A stretch of DNA of 64,000 nt from Rossellomorea marisflavi (GCA_003667865.1 CP033051.1:3188501-3252500); one strand, 5' to 3'. Positions 45,804 to 55,405 are shown, counted from the stretch's first letter. Notes: a model not told the origin generated them from the sequence alone. Translations and numbers: made by a program.

Positions 45804-45840
45804 GGGATCAGCTACTGTGGCTGATCCCTTATACTTTATT
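45804..45840 (+). terminator. Terminator in R1-like context
   Basis: Perfect stem GGGATCAGC / GCTGATCCC followed by TTATACTTTATT; it takes the place of the usual R1 hairpin. Confidence 0.75.
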
Positions 45841-45854
45841 GTTTCAGTTAGTGT

Positions 45855-46123
45855 TCTTATACGCAGTAGACTGTTACTGTGCAACATCGATTGGAATGAT
45901 TTCGGACAGTAGAGTGGATTAAACAGAAATATTAAGCTATCAAGTATAGTCTTACCCGTAAGATCTACCTTTTTTACTTTTGAAACACTTAATCAGAAAG
46001 TTTAGTGTATATAACAATGAGTTGAGTTGTGTACAAGTAGTTGTTTATGTGACCAGATGCAATCAAAATATTGAATATAGTAACGATTAAATTCACACAC
46101 TACGTAAAAAAGAGGTGTGGAAT
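45855..46123. repeat. R1 middle fragment and gap
   Basis: TACGCAGTAGACTGTTACTG then TGCAACATCGATTGGAATGA (45860-45900) is the R1 middle; the usual -10/dyad part is absent and the gap up to 46123 is otherwise empty. Confidence 0.5.
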
Positions 46124-46591
46124 GTGTATAGGGTTGCTATATTACTATTAATGTTGGTGTTATGTTGCTGCAGTTACACTAGTGCGGTAATGGAGAAAGA
46201 CGAATCAACGTCAATAAAATTATTTGAGCAGATTAAAGCGAAAACCGACTATTCTATCTACATTGTACCTGAAAGATATAGACAAAGTAGGAAGTGGGAG
46301 GTTCATATTAATGAGGACCAGGAACTTTTGGAACTGTATTATGTTGATTTAGATAAAAATAAACTTAGTCTTCTCTTACTGGAGTGTGAAGTCGATTCGT
46401 GCCCATCTACTATTAAAAAGAACAGAGAGTACGATGAGGAGATCAAACTGACTGACGGTCATGTAGCTTACTATGCAAAGGATAACACACTTAGTTTAAG
46501 TAAAAACGGTACATATGTTTTACTAGGCAGCAAAGAAATGTCTAAGCAAGAACTTATACAAATCGCATCTATATTAAAAAAGTTAGACTGA
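46124..46591 (+). CDS. Putative lipoprotein, 155 residues
   Basis: Signal peptide VYRVAILLLMLVLCCCSYTS with an LVLC-type lipobox, then a soluble domain with alternating strands (YSIYIVPERYRQSRKWEVHIN, ELLELYYVDLDKNKLSLLLLECEVD). GTG 46124 is chosen because AGAGGTG lies just upstream; GTG 46115 overlaps it. Family unknown. Confidence 0.65.
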   Translation: MYRVAILLLMLVLCCCSYTSAVMEKDESTSIKLFEQIKAKTDYSIYIVPERYRQSRKWEVHINEDQELLELYYVDLDKNKLSLLLLECEVDSCPSTIKKNREYDEEIKLTDGHVAYYAKDNTLSLSKNGTYVLLGSKEMSKQELIQIASILKKLD

Positions 46592-46655
46592 TTGAATTTA
46601 TATCTCAATTGCTTTGAGCATAACTTTCATTCTTTTAAGAAATAACCAACTAATT

Positions 46656-46688
46656 AGTCATTCTCATTGCAGGGGAATGGCTTTTTAT
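46656..46688 (+). terminator. Terminator after the lipoprotein gene
   Basis: AGTCATTC / GAATGGCT followed by TTTTTA. Confidence 0.65.
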
Positions 46689-46731
46689 TATTGAAGTAAA
46701 AAGATTAAGAAGGTTTCATAGGAGGTCAATA

Positions 46732-46958
46732 ATGAGTGTAACCAAAAATAAAAAGCAATTATTAATTGGATGTACTTTCCTTGGATCTTGGTTTTTTTAG
46801 GAAGTATTCAGATAATTACCAGTTCAGTGTTTTTTGTTAAGATAGTAGCTTTGATTTCAGTAATAGGATGTTCAAGCATAATTGGCGCATTTGTAAGAGA
46901 ACTATTTATTCTAGAAAAGGATAAAGCACTTAGCTCTACAAGCTCTAGTAAAGAATAA
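46732..46958 (+). pseudogene. Small membrane protein with a poly-A frameshift
   Basis: GGAGG and ATG 46732 start a frame (MSVTKNKK...) that stops after ~22 codons. From about 46755 the neighbouring frame encodes two hydrophobic helices (YFPWILVFLGSIQIITSSVFF, ALISVIGCSSIIGAFV) to 46958. One extra A in the AAAAATAAAAAG run would join both into a ~75-residue protein. This could be a true mutation, slippage-based switching or a sequencing error. Confidence 0.5.
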
Positions 46959-47199
46959 AAGAGTGGTGCAAGGAATGAATTAGAAAGGGGATACCAAAAT
47001 AGTCAACGTCTCTATATTCTGGACGAACACGAAACACTAGAAAAGGTATCCAAAGACTTAAAACTTTGTATGGCAGTGCCATAATTGTGAAAAAGTCGAA
47101 ATTGGATAGGGAAAGCTAGATAAAAAGTACAAGCTTTCTACCTAATTAGAATAGGGGGACTAAAATGTATAGAGATAAGGAATATGATTCAGCAAGGAA

Positions 47200-47562
47200 G
47201 TGATTAGAATAATAAACGTACTCTTAACTCTATTAGGAGTTGGTGTATTAGTAACATCAAGTAAAATTCTATTAAATATTAAACAAGTACCGATATCTCA
47301 ACGAACTTTTGCTACTTCATTTGTATTTGGTTTATATTGTTTAGCATTTTTTACAATACTAGACGCAAATAATATGTTATATCAAATTAAGTATTTGATC
47401 ATAAATTATTCAGGGAAGATTTTTGTGGTTTGGGTAATCTTAGGTTTCATTATCGGTATTGTAAAAGGTACTAGGGAAGTTAGAAGAAACTATCTATTCT
47501 TTGTATTCATTTTCTTTATTTGGAGCATAGTTCTGTATTTTATTGTAATATATATTCTTTAG
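47200..47562 (+). CDS. Four-helix membrane protein, unknown
   Basis: 120 residues with hydrophobic segments at about 5-22, 38-55, 72-90 and 97-118. The GTG start directly follows AAGGA with no spacing, so the real start is uncertain; a short frame from ATG 47164 (12 codons, good AGGGGG site) overlaps it and may couple translation or reflect a frameshift. Confidence 0.55.
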   Translation: MIRIINVLLTLLGVGVLVTSSKILLNIKQVPISQRTFATSFVFGLYCLAFFTILDANNMLYQIKYLIINYSGKIFVVWVILGFIIGIVKGTREVRRNYLFFVFIFFIWSIVLYFIVIYIL

Positions 47563-47679
47563 AATGTTATCTTAAAGAAATAAATTAAAGCAATATGTTT
47601 TATATAGCCAGCCATAAAAAGCGACTTTTTTCTAAGGTTTTTAAACTGTTTTTTTAGACACACTGGTTAAATAAGATGC

Positions 47680-47845
47680 GAAAGGCGATCACTCATTAAA
47701 ATGATCGCCTTTGTCGTATTTGACGCATACTGTGCAGCAACAGTCATAATAATTTTGGGGAAATCACACAGAATACTGTTATTTTCTGGTATGATTTTAG
47801 TGTAAACTTTATGATATTGTGAAGTATTCCACTTAAACAAACGGA
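47680..47845 (+). repeat. R1 copy with hairpin, promoter-like box and dyad
   Basis: Stem GGCGATCA (47684-47691) / TGATCGCC (47702-47709) then TTTGTCGTATTTGACGC; TGCAGCAAC; extended -10 TGGTATGAT (47787-47795); dyad TTGTGAAGTATTCCACTT (47817-47834); core AAACGGAGCAGG. About 30 bases before the next ribosome site. Confidence 0.85.
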
Positions 47846-47875
47846 GCAGGTTAATTTAAAGGGAGAGAAATAAAT

Positions 47876-49021
47876 TTGAAACAATCCACTTTCGACAAAC
47901 TTAATCAAATAACGGATTATATTAATGGAATCATAAATGACCATCAGGGGGTTGGATTGAGCGTAGCAATAGTTAAAGATTCAGACATTATCTATTCTAA
48001 AGGTTTTGGTTACTCTCGGGTTAAACCAGTAAATAGTCCTATTGATGGTGATACATTGATGAGTATTCAAAGTATATCAAAGAATTTCGTGGCACTTTCC
48101 ATCATGCAACTTGTAGAAAATAAACTAATATCTTTGGATGATACTGTGGTTCAATATCTGCCATATTTCAGGACAAAAAATAAACAACAAAGTGATACTA
48201 TTACGATACGCCATGTTTTATCGCATACAGCAGGCTTCCCTTCAGACTTAGGAATAGCCAACATGATTGCTCCGAATGTAAAAGAAATATTTTCGGATAC
48301 ACCTACTGAATTTCAAGAAGCATTAGATTACTACAACCTTACTGAAGAAGAAATTAGAGGTATAAAATCTAGAGAGGATATAACGAAATGGTTTCAAAGA
48401 GTAGAGTTGGAGTATCCAGTCGGCAAGGGATGGAATTATTGCACAGATTCATATGTAATACTTGCAGATTTATTTGAAAAAGTGACAGGTTCCAATTGGG
48501 AAACACACCTCAGAGATGAAATCCTAACTTCCTTAAATATGAATCGAACAACTGGAGATTCAGATAAAGTCGAAAAAGATGAAAATAGCGCTAGATATTA
48601 TTTAGGCAAGGAAAGAATAGAAACACCTTTTCCAAAAAACTCAATTTCGGCTCCAATTGGTTACTTGTATTCAACAGCAAATGATTTAGGGAAATATTTA
48701 GCATTTCACTTAAACAAAGAATCGAATATTCTTCGTTCAGAATTAGTAGAAGAAATGCAAAACCCTATCCATCTTGTCAGTGAAGAATGGCGGTTCGCAA
48801 GTGAAGTAAGAAGCTACGGGCTTGCATGGTTTACTGACATATATAAAGGGTTCAGGGTTGTAGAACATGGAGGCGGTCAAATGGCTGTAAGGGCTTTGAT
48901 GACAATGGTGCCTGAACTTAACTTGGGAGTGGTTGTCTTGCTTAATTTTGACGGAACCACTCATCATGATATTTGCGATAAGGTTATAGACGTATTCATT
49001 GAATCCCACTATAAGAATTAA
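47876..49021 (+). CDS. Serine hydrolase, beta-lactamase/PBP4* fold
   Basis: 381 residues. Catalytic SISK (66-69); second-motif tyrosine in NYCTDSYVILADLFEK (Y-C-T-like); third box HGGG in RVVEHGGGQMAVRA. No signal peptide. Likely an esterase, D-amino-peptidase or similar; beta-lactam hydrolysis is unproven. TTG start behind GGGAGAG. A clear single-gene cassette between two R1 copies. Confidence 0.85.
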   Translation: MKQSTFDKLNQITDYINGIINDHQGVGLSVAIVKDSDIIYSKGFGYSRVKPVNSPIDGDTLMSIQSISKNFVALSIMQLVENKLISLDDTVVQYLPYFRTKNKQQSDTITIRHVLSHTAGFPSDLGIANMIAPNVKEIFSDTPTEFQEALDYYNLTEEEIRGIKSREDITKWFQRVELEYPVGKGWNYCTDSYVILADLFEKVTGSNWETHLRDEILTSLNMNRTTGDSDKVEKDENSARYYLGKERIETPFPKNSISAPIGYLYSTANDLGKYLAFHLNKESNILRSELVEEMQNPIHLVSEEWRFASEVRSYGLAWFTDIYKGFRVVEHGGGQMAVRALMTMVPELNLGVVVLLNFDGTTHHDICDKVIDVFIESHYKN

Positions 49022-49061
49022 TAAAAGAAGCATCATATCACGTAATTAAATCCTCCGTATT

Positions 49062-49320
49062 ATTAAAGTAAAGGGTGCTTATGTTGAACAAGAGTTGATC
49101 ACTTTGCTGCGCAGTACAAGGAAACTATTCAATAATCTATCATAATGACGATCATTCTATAGGGTGATCGTTTTGTCGTATTAGACCATTAGTGCGTAGC
49201 AAAAATTGGAATGATTTTTGGAAAATCAGGACGTGATCTGTTAAATCCTGGTATGATTTTAGTATGAATAGTTGTTATATTGTCAATTGTATCACTTAAA
49301 ATACGAGCAGAATACTTCAA
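49062..49320 (+). repeat. R1, complete copy
   Basis: Reference copy. Left core TAAAGTAAAGGGTGCTTATG-TTGAACAAGAG; CTGCGCAGTACAAGG; hairpin GACGATCATTC...AGGGTGATCGTTTTGTCG; TATTAGACC; GCAAAAATTGGAATGATTTT; TGGTATGATTTTAGTATGAA; degenerate dyad TTGTCAATTGTATCACTT; right core AAAATACGAGCAG and CTTCAACAAG. The ends are thus direct repeats. Confidence 0.85.
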
Positions 49321-49388
49321 CAAGCTAATTGATACTGTGTAACAGTTAAGTTAATTATAAATACTATAAAATTTTGGGGGTTGAAACT

Positions 49389-50414
49389 ATGCTAGACTTT
49401 AATGAACTTGTTTTTAATTTGAAACAGAAGATTAAACATGAACCTACCAATACAACCAAAATGAATGCACTTGCAATTGCTCTGATGGAAGTAAACGAAT
49501 ATGAAGAAGCTTTGGAGTATTTTCAAAAGGTTGCTCATTTGAAACCTTCTATTCAATCACTTCATAATTTAGGCTACTTTTATTATACAGAGGGTGAACC
49601 TCTAGGCGATGGAATTTGGGAGTATCGTGAAGACAAAGCTATTGAAATTCTAAAAGAAACAATAGAACTAGACCCGTTATTTCACTTTCCATATACGCTG
49701 TTAGGGGAAATTTATTCAGTAAAAGGAGAGTATAAAAGGGCAATCGAACTACTAAAAAAGTCGATTTCTTTTCAACCTACGCTTGAAAATTTAAATAATC
49801 TTGGCGTTTGTTTTTACCACACCTCAGAAATAAAAGAAGCAACTAACTATTTTCATCTTGCAAGTTTACAAAGAGGGAATGGAAATGTGAGTTTACACCC
49901 CTTGCTTAATTATGGCTATTGTTTGGCTATATTAGGAAGACACCAAGATGCCAGGCTTGTTGCCAATGATCTAATTTCACTATGCAAAGAGCCTGAATCA
50001 GATATAGAACGAGAATGCGTAGCAAATATTTTTTATGTGATAAATGATTTTGAGGAAGTTGTGAAAATTTATTCAGATACACAATTTGAATATGCGAAAT
50101 ACTGGATTCCTATGTATATATATTCTCTAAATCAGTTAGGTCATAAATACAAGACAAAGGAAGTTCTTGATAATGTTCTTTTAAAAACAGAGGAAAAAAT
50201 TGAAGAAACACTTAATGGTGAAGATGTGGATTGGGATTACAAAGACAAGATGAATTATATTGATGAATTGAGATCTGAAATATCTTATTATAAAAACGCA
50301 TATAAAGAAATCCTAGCTGGTAAACGTCCTATTTTAGAATTCCTACCGAGCATTGAAAGGAACTGTTATCTTTTTGGTTGTGCGAGACACAACAATCCAA
50401 ATTATAATGAATAA
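49389..50414 (+). CDS. TPR-repeat protein
   Basis: 341 residues, soluble. At least three tetratricopeptide repeats in the first 170 residues (NEYEEALEYFQKVAHLKPS, DKAIEILKETIELDP, GEYKRAIELLKKSISFQPT, NLGVCFYHTSEIKEATNYF). The C-terminal part is helical, with a closing motif NCYLFGCARHN. A protein-protein adaptor of unknown partner. ATG 49389 chosen behind GGGGG. Confidence 0.8.
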   Translation: MLDFNELVFNLKQKIKHEPTNTTKMNALAIALMEVNEYEEALEYFQKVAHLKPSIQSLHNLGYFYYTEGEPLGDGIWEYREDKAIEILKETIELDPLFHFPYTLLGEIYSVKGEYKRAIELLKKSISFQPTLENLNNLGVCFYHTSEIKEATNYFHLASLQRGNGNVSLHPLLNYGYCLAILGRHQDARLVANDLISLCKEPESDIERECVANIFYVINDFEEVVKIYSDTQFEYAKYWIPMYIYSLNQLGHKYKTKEVLDNVLLKTEEKIEETLNGEDVDWDYKDKMNYIDELRSEISYYKNAYKEILAGKRPILEFLPSIERNCYLFGCARHNNPNYNE

Positions 50415-50479
50415 ATGTTGGAAAGAAATTAAGAACTCGTTAACAACCTTTTTTTATCAATAAAAAGATGAATGTAGTA

Positions 50480-50765
50480 GATTGTGACACTTTACACTTC
50501 AAGTAACGAAGGCATTACTTGAAGAAACCCTGTGCTTTAATTGAATCTCTTAATGCACAGTACAAATCTACTATTCATTAATCAATCAAATTATCGATTA
50601 CTTTTTAAGGTGAACGTTTTGTCGTATTTGACACATACTACGCAATAAATCGCTTCCAAAATAATGGAATGAAAATAACGAAAATCCACCATCTTCTGTT
50701 ATGATTTTTTGTAGGAATATCTTTAATATTGTGAAGGTTTCACATAAAGTAACGAGCAGTATAGT
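50480..50765 (+). repeat. R1, complete copy
   Basis: Core ACACTTCAAGTAACGAAGGC, left part TGCACAGTACAAATCTACTA, degenerate hairpin (TCGATTACTTTTTAAGGTGAACG), TTTTGTCGTATTTGACAC, TGTTATGATTTTTTGTAGGA, dyad TTGTGAAGGTTTCACAT and core AAAGTAACGAGC. Confidence 0.8.
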
Positions 50766-50791
50766 GAAAGAAATGTTTAAGGGGAGATAAA

Positions 50792-51589
50792 ATGATTTTA
50801 GAAGATAAAAGGAGACCAGATATGGTTTTGGAGAAGGTTATAAAGAAGATCAATATTCAGAGTGAGTACAAGACTTTCGTAGAGGAGTATACATCTAGCT
50901 TGCTTTCAGAGTTCAATGGGAAGATTCACAGTATTTATATGTGTGGCTCAATTCCTAAAGGTACTGCTAAGCCATTTAAGTCTGATGCAGATTTTACAAT
51001 AGTATGCGAAAGACCAGAAGATATAGATTATGATAGAGTATCATGTCTGAAGGACCAGATTATACAAAAATATCGATTAGTACCTAAGGTTGATACGGTT
51101 ATTTGTTCACTGGATGATGTAAGAAGTAAGCCCAATGAATGGGGCTTTTGGATCAAGATAATCTGTGTTTGTATACATGGTACTGATATTGGCGAAGAAG
51201 TGCCGCCTATTCTTATTTCACCTGAATTCATATTAGACTTGAATTCAGACACTCGAGAGGCAGTGGATCGCGTTCGCGGTTTTCTATCTAATGCCAGTGA
51301 TGACACACTGAAATCCAAATATACTAAAGGTTACTCAAAGAGATTAATTCGTGCATTATACTCTTTGGTTTTAGAAGATACAGGGGTTTGGCAAGATGAC
51401 ATTACTAAGATGAAGAGTGCCATATCAGATTATTGCAATATTGATTCTGCTTTAGTTGACTATCTGTATGCGTGTTACTTGGATAGTAATGTAGATGTTG
51501 AAGAATTTCTGGGGATTGCAGAAGAAGTATATAGTTATATTGAGAAGGCTCTAACTGCATTGGCTGCTTCCAGAACTTCCTTCACCTAA
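50792..51589 (+). CDS. Nucleotidyltransferase-fold protein (aminoglycoside adenylyltransferase-like)
   Basis: 265 residues. The N-terminal nucleotidyltransferase domain has CGSIPKGTAKPFKSDADFTI: Gly52-Ser53 and the metal pair Asp65/Asp67; a third carboxylate may be in KVDTVICS. The C-terminal half is a helical domain, as in ANT-type enzymes that adenylylate aminoglycosides. Related in its GSIPxG motif to the truncated 60541 gene. The drug or other target is not predictable. Confidence 0.8.
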   Translation: MILEDKRRPDMVLEKVIKKINIQSEYKTFVEEYTSSLLSEFNGKIHSIYMCGSIPKGTAKPFKSDADFTIVCERPEDIDYDRVSCLKDQIIQKYRLVPKVDTVICSLDDVRSKPNEWGFWIKIICVCIHGTDIGEEVPPILISPEFILDLNSDTREAVDRVRGFLSNASDDTLKSKYTKGYSKRLIRALYSLVLEDTGVWQDDITKMKSAISDYCNIDSALVDYLYACYLDSNVDVEEFLGIAEEVYSYIEKALTALAASRTSFT

Positions 51590-51714
51590 CAAGCGAATTG
51601 ACGACATGAATTTGAATTTCTATGATGATTTGGCTAAATTGAAGATTTTCGTATGTTTTCGCCACTAGCAGCACCTAACAGGCTATTTGAAACAAGGACA
51701 ATAATAAGTAAATC

Positions 51715-51915
51715 CACCATTAGTTGCACAGTACGACCATACTGGCTAATAAATTCCAAGATGAACCATAAAAAAGTGATCGTTTTGTCTTATTTGACTC
51801 CTACTGTTCAGCAACGATTGAAATGATTTTTGGAAATTCAGCACCGTATTCTGTTATTTTCGTATAAACAATTGTTATATTGTGAAGTATTTCACTTAAA
51901 GTAAAGAAGCAGGTT
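51715..51915 (+). repeat. R1 copy with near-perfect dyad
   Basis: TTGCACAGTACGACCATACT, hairpin half GTGATCGTTTTGTCTTATTT, GCAACGATTGAAATGATTTT, GTATTCTGTTATTTTCG, dyad TTGTGAAGTATTTCACTT (51880-51897) and AAAGTAAAGAAGCAGG. Confidence 0.85.
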
Positions 51916-51941
51916 AGTTAATTTATATTGGAGGAAGAAAG

Positions 51942-52451
51942 ATGGTAAAAGTATTAGAATTAGCAAGTAACGAAGTAATACAACAAGTATCAGAACTCTA
52001 TAACGAAGTTTGGAATAGTGAGGATAATACAATAAAAGAACGGATTTTAAAACATAGATCATATACGGGGTTTAAAGGGTTTGTAATCCTGTCTAAAGAA
52101 GATAAAGTAATAGGCTTTTCATATGGTTATACTTCATTATCCGGACAGTTTTATCACGGGTTACTTTCAAAGGAATTTAATTCAGAAGAATATCATAATT
52201 GGTTACAAGATTGTTTTGAATTTGTTGAATTAGCAGTCCATCCTTCATATAGAAAACAGGGACTTGGTAAAATGCTAATTACAAAGCTATTAGATGACGT
52301 TGACAACAAGACCACAATATTAACAACTCAAATCGATAATTATTCAGCACGTTCACTATATGAGTCTTTGCATTGGGAGGTTCTAAAAGAACCTTTTTAT
52401 CCAAGCAATTCGAAACAGCCATATGTGATAATGGGGAAAGAATTAATTTAG
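51942..52451 (+). CDS. GNAT-family N-acetyltransferase
   Basis: 169 residues. Acetyl-CoA motif A is VELAVHPSYRKQGLGKMLI; the fold continues with NKTTILTTQIDNYSARSLYESLHW, the usual end of GNAT proteins. Substrate unknown. GGAGGAAG before the ATG. Single-gene cassette between R1 copies. Confidence 0.88.
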   Translation: MVKVLELASNEVIQQVSELYNEVWNSEDNTIKERILKHRSYTGFKGFVILSKEDKVIGFSYGYTSLSGQFYHGLLSKEFNSEEYHNWLQDCFEFVELAVHPSYRKQGLGKMLITKLLDDVDNKTTILTTQIDNYSARSLYESLHWEVLKEPFYPSNSKQPYVIMGKELI

Positions 52452-52632
52452 TCCCTCTTCAACTAAAGGGTACAGTGATTCAAGAAGGATTATCGCTTAA
52501 TTTTGTTGAAGTTCTTGAACAAACGGACAAGGTTTTGAAGAAGCAAGTTAAATGATAGTGAGACTTATTAAAGGTTGCTGTCCGGTATCTTCAATAATTT
52601 TATAATAATAATAGGGAACTCTTACAAACAAT

Positions 52633-52692
52633 CATCCATGTATTTTAAAAACCATATACACCACCAAGAATGAAAATATGTATTTTCATGGT
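52633..52692 (-). repeat. R3 element, copy 1 (60 bp)
   Basis: Reverse complement of 59970-60028 with few differences. It includes the palindrome ATGAAAATATGTATTTTCAT. It sits against AGTACAAGAATACT, which is the left part of an R1 copy. Confidence 0.85.
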
Positions 52693-52840
52693 AGTACAAG
52701 AATACTAATCATTAACCAATCAATTTAGCGATCACTACTTAAAGTGATCGTTTTGTCGTATTAGACCCTTACTGCGCAGAAAAGGTGTTCATTTTCAGAG
52801 GGATTTGTGAGGGGATACACTTAAATCGAAAAATCAAGAT
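52693..52840 (+). repeat. R1 copy carrying R3
   Basis: AGTACAAGAATACTAATCAT, hairpin GCGATCACTACTTAAAGTGATCG (split by a 7-base loop), TTTTGTCGTATTAGACCC, TTACTGCGCAG and ACACTTAAATCG. The -10-like box is not preserved. The gap to 53045 holds no gene. Confidence 0.75.
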
Positions 52841-53045
52841 AGCTCAAGAAGATATTTTACATAATAGACAAAGGATTTTCCTTGTTCTTTATTCAACAAA
52901 TAATTAATAGGCGTAACATCAATAAAAAAGTATTGCTAATAATTTTATAATAAATTATTTTGATTATATCAATATTGATTATTCATTTTAACGAAAGGAA
53001 TGTGTTGATATATTTGACGTCAATATGTCAATACGAAAAATATGA

Positions 53046-54005
53046 ATGAATCATAATCCTATATCTAACTTTGAAGTTTTAATAAAAAATGAGTATTCCA
53101 ATATAGCAGGCATTGCTTTTACAAAAGATGAGTGTTTGGTCTATGAAAAATATTTTGATGGGTATACCAAGGATGATGTAGTGCATGTAGCATCTGTAAC
53201 CAAAAGTATTACATCCGTTCTCATTGGTATTGCAGTAGATAAAGGATACATTAAAAATATAGAACAGAAAGTATTAGAATTTTTCCCTGATTACACAGTT
53301 AAGCGTGGCGAAAAAACAATACAAAATGTCACCATAAAACATTTGTTGACCATGACGGCACCATTTAAATATAAGTCGGAGCCATATACTAAGGTATATT
53401 CAAGTGATGATTGGGTAAAAGCTGCACTAGATTTGCTAGGGGGCAAAAGCGAAATTGGGGAGTTTAGATATTCTACCGTTGGAATACAAATTTTATCAGG
53501 TATTCTTACAAATGCAACTGGTCAAACAGTGATTGATTTTGCTACTGAGAACTTATTTAAACCTCTTAGAATTAAGGCTCCTAATAATGCATTAATACAA
53601 AATAAAGAAGACTATTTTGCTTTTCTCAAGGATAAATATGTAACAGGTTGGGTTGCAGATTCTAAAGGTGTGAATACTGCTGGTTGGGGCCTCACATTAA
53701 CGCCAAGGGATATGATAAAGATAGGTCAATTATATTTAAATAGAGGCATGTGGAACGGTAAGCAAATTCTATCTTCCACATGGATAGAGGACAGCACAAA
53801 GGAAAAAAGTCGATGGGGAGAAAAGCCATATGGTTACTTGTGGTGGATTGTTGATGATGGCTATGCAGCTTTAGGTGATGGTGGAAATGTAATTTTCATA
53901 AGTCCAAAAGAGGAAATAGTGGTTACTATTGCTTCACGCTTTATGCCACGTGCCAAGGATAGAATTGAATTGATTAAAAGGCATATTATCCCATTGTTTG
54001 AATAG
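53046..54005 (+). CDS. Serine hydrolase, beta-lactamase fold (third copy)
   Basis: 319 residues. SVTK (50-53) in HVASVTKSITSVLIG, second motif YSTVG, and a GDGG-type third box. The pattern is that of PBP4*/EstB-like cytosolic hydrolases. No good ribosome site is seen before the ATG, and the R1 copy upstream lacks its promoter-like part, so expression may be poor. Confidence 0.8.
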   Translation: MNHNPISNFEVLIKNEYSNIAGIAFTKDECLVYEKYFDGYTKDDVVHVASVTKSITSVLIGIAVDKGYIKNIEQKVLEFFPDYTVKRGEKTIQNVTIKHLLTMTAPFKYKSEPYTKVYSSDDWVKAALDLLGGKSEIGEFRYSTVGIQILSGILTNATGQTVIDFATENLFKPLRIKAPNNALIQNKEDYFAFLKDKYVTGWVADSKGVNTAGWGLTLTPRDMIKIGQLYLNRGMWNGKQILSSTWIEDSTKEKSRWGEKPYGYLWWIVDDGYAALGDGGNVIFISPKEEIVVTIASRFMPRAKDRIELIKRHIIPLFE

Positions 54006-54239
54006 AGTCTATTATAATTTTAAAATAAAAAAATTATCTTTGGAAATTAATGTGATATTTTAAAAACAATAGAGCTATTTATAATTAATTCTAGCAAATC
54101 CATACCACCACCTAGAAATGTTGAATATTTTGATCATTGTTTCAGAACAAAATAAATTATTGATATAACAGAAAAACCTACTTGAGTAGTTATGGAGAAC
54201 CATCTTACAAGTGAGGTAATGGAAGATTCGAGCAATAGA
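54006..54239. other. Gap without a gene
   Basis: AT-rich, no repeat or coding frame supported. Confidence 0.4.
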
Positions 54240-54480
54240 GCGCAACTCTGATAAAGTTGTTAAACATTGATTGCTACCCAGTACAACGATACTAGGAACT
54301 AAATACAATTCAGTAAAGACGATCACTTATTGGGTGATCTCTTTGTCGTATTAGACGCATACTGCGTCACAATGATTGAAATGACTTCTGGAAAATTAGA
54401 ACCGTGATCTGTTATTTTCTGGTATCATTTTAGTATGAATTTTTGTTGTATTGTGAAGTGTTTCACTTAAATTAATGGGT
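54240..54480 (+). repeat. R1 copy
   Basis: CAGTACAACGATACTAGGA, hairpin GACGATCACTTATTGGGTGATC, TCTTTGTCGTATTAGACGC, TGCGTCACAATGATTGAAAT, TGGTATCATTTTAGTATGAA, dyad TTGTGAAGTGTTTCACTT (54451-54468), AAATTAATGGG. Confidence 0.85.
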
Positions 54481-54540
54481 AGTAATTATTAATAAGGGAT
54501 GATGGATTTTTATGGTAAAGTTTTAGTGGGAGGGGTTATT

Positions 54541-55106
54541 TTGAAACCAAAAACATTTTTCAAACTGGTTATTTTATTATCTTCTATTCTGACGATAGTT
54601 GCTTGTTCAGCAAATGAAGATCCAACCGTTGAAGAACAAGTTATGAAACGTGTTCCTTTTCCTAAATCGACTAATATTCTTCATATTGAAGACCATAGAG
54701 ATGGTAAGGTTATACTATATAACGATGAAACTGGGTTTAGGGCCGGTTATTATATAGAAAAAGATGATTATTTCCAAAGCACAGCCAATGCTCACTTAAA
54801 TCCAGAGGATGGCTTTGATTGGACAATGGATAATGCCCAAACATAAACATAGTTATTTTTGCTGGTGTTATCACAGATGAAAAGATTAAGACAGTGAATG
54901 TAAAACAAAGGACGATTGAGCAGGAGGCAAAAATAATTGATATACCAGAAGATGAAAGATACTGGTTTACTACATTTGATGTATTAGAGGAATCGCAAAA
55001 TGGTGAACCTGACCCGCTTAAAATCGAGGCTTTTGATATTTCGGGAGAACTTTATTGGAAATCAGGAGTGTATGAAGGTGGTATGTTTGAAGGAAGAACA
55101 AATTAG
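54541..55106 (+). pseudogene. Lipoprotein gene broken by a frameshift
   Basis: TTG 54541 follows GGGAGGGG. Signal peptide with lipobox IVAC, then a soluble domain to ...DWTMDNAQT and a stop at 54844. The neighbouring frame goes on as NIVIFAGVITDEKIKTVNV... to ELYWKSGVYEGGMFEGRTN (stop 55106). One missing base near 54842 explains the break. Restored length about 188 residues. Family not recognised. Confidence 0.75.
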
Positions 55107-55390
55107 TCCGTACTCGTAATTTCGTTAACGGAGGCGTTAGTGCAATAAGTGCACCTGAGTTTTAATAGGGTCTTATGCTGCGTAGTACAAGGAAACTTGG
55201 CATTAAACTTCCATATAAGGCGGTCACTCTTATTAGGGTGATCGTTTTGTCATATTAGACACATACTGCTCAGCAAAGACTGGATTGCTTTTTGTATTTT
55301 CAGGCTTATGATCTGTTATATTCTGGTATGATTTTAGTATGAATAATTTTTATATTGTGAAGTGTTTCACTTAAATAGTAACAGAGTGCG
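55107..55390 (+). repeat. R1, complete copy
   Basis: Core TTCGTTAACGGAGGCGTTAG, left part TGCTGCGTAGTACAAGGAAA, hairpin GGCGGTCACTC...AGGGTGATCG, TTTTGTCATATTAGACAC, TCTGGTATGATTTTAGTATG, dyad TTGTGAAGTGTTTCACTT (55355-55372), AAATAGTAACAGAG. Confidence 0.85.
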
Positions 55391-55405
55391 TTTTTAATTC
55401 GTATC

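Noticed and set aside
52373-52555. 60-codon frame behind the GNAT gene
   Set aside because: It starts within the GNAT gene in another frame, without a ribosome site; the 3' part may be a remnant but cannot be supported.
13509-54005. Calling the three beta-lactamase-fold proteins true beta-lactamases
   Set aside because: They lack secretion signals and the classical YAN/KTG set; cytosolic esterase-like hydrolases fit as well.
54075-54326. 83-codon minus-strand frame
   Set aside because: Lies across AT-rich gap and an R1 copy; codon pattern not protein-like.
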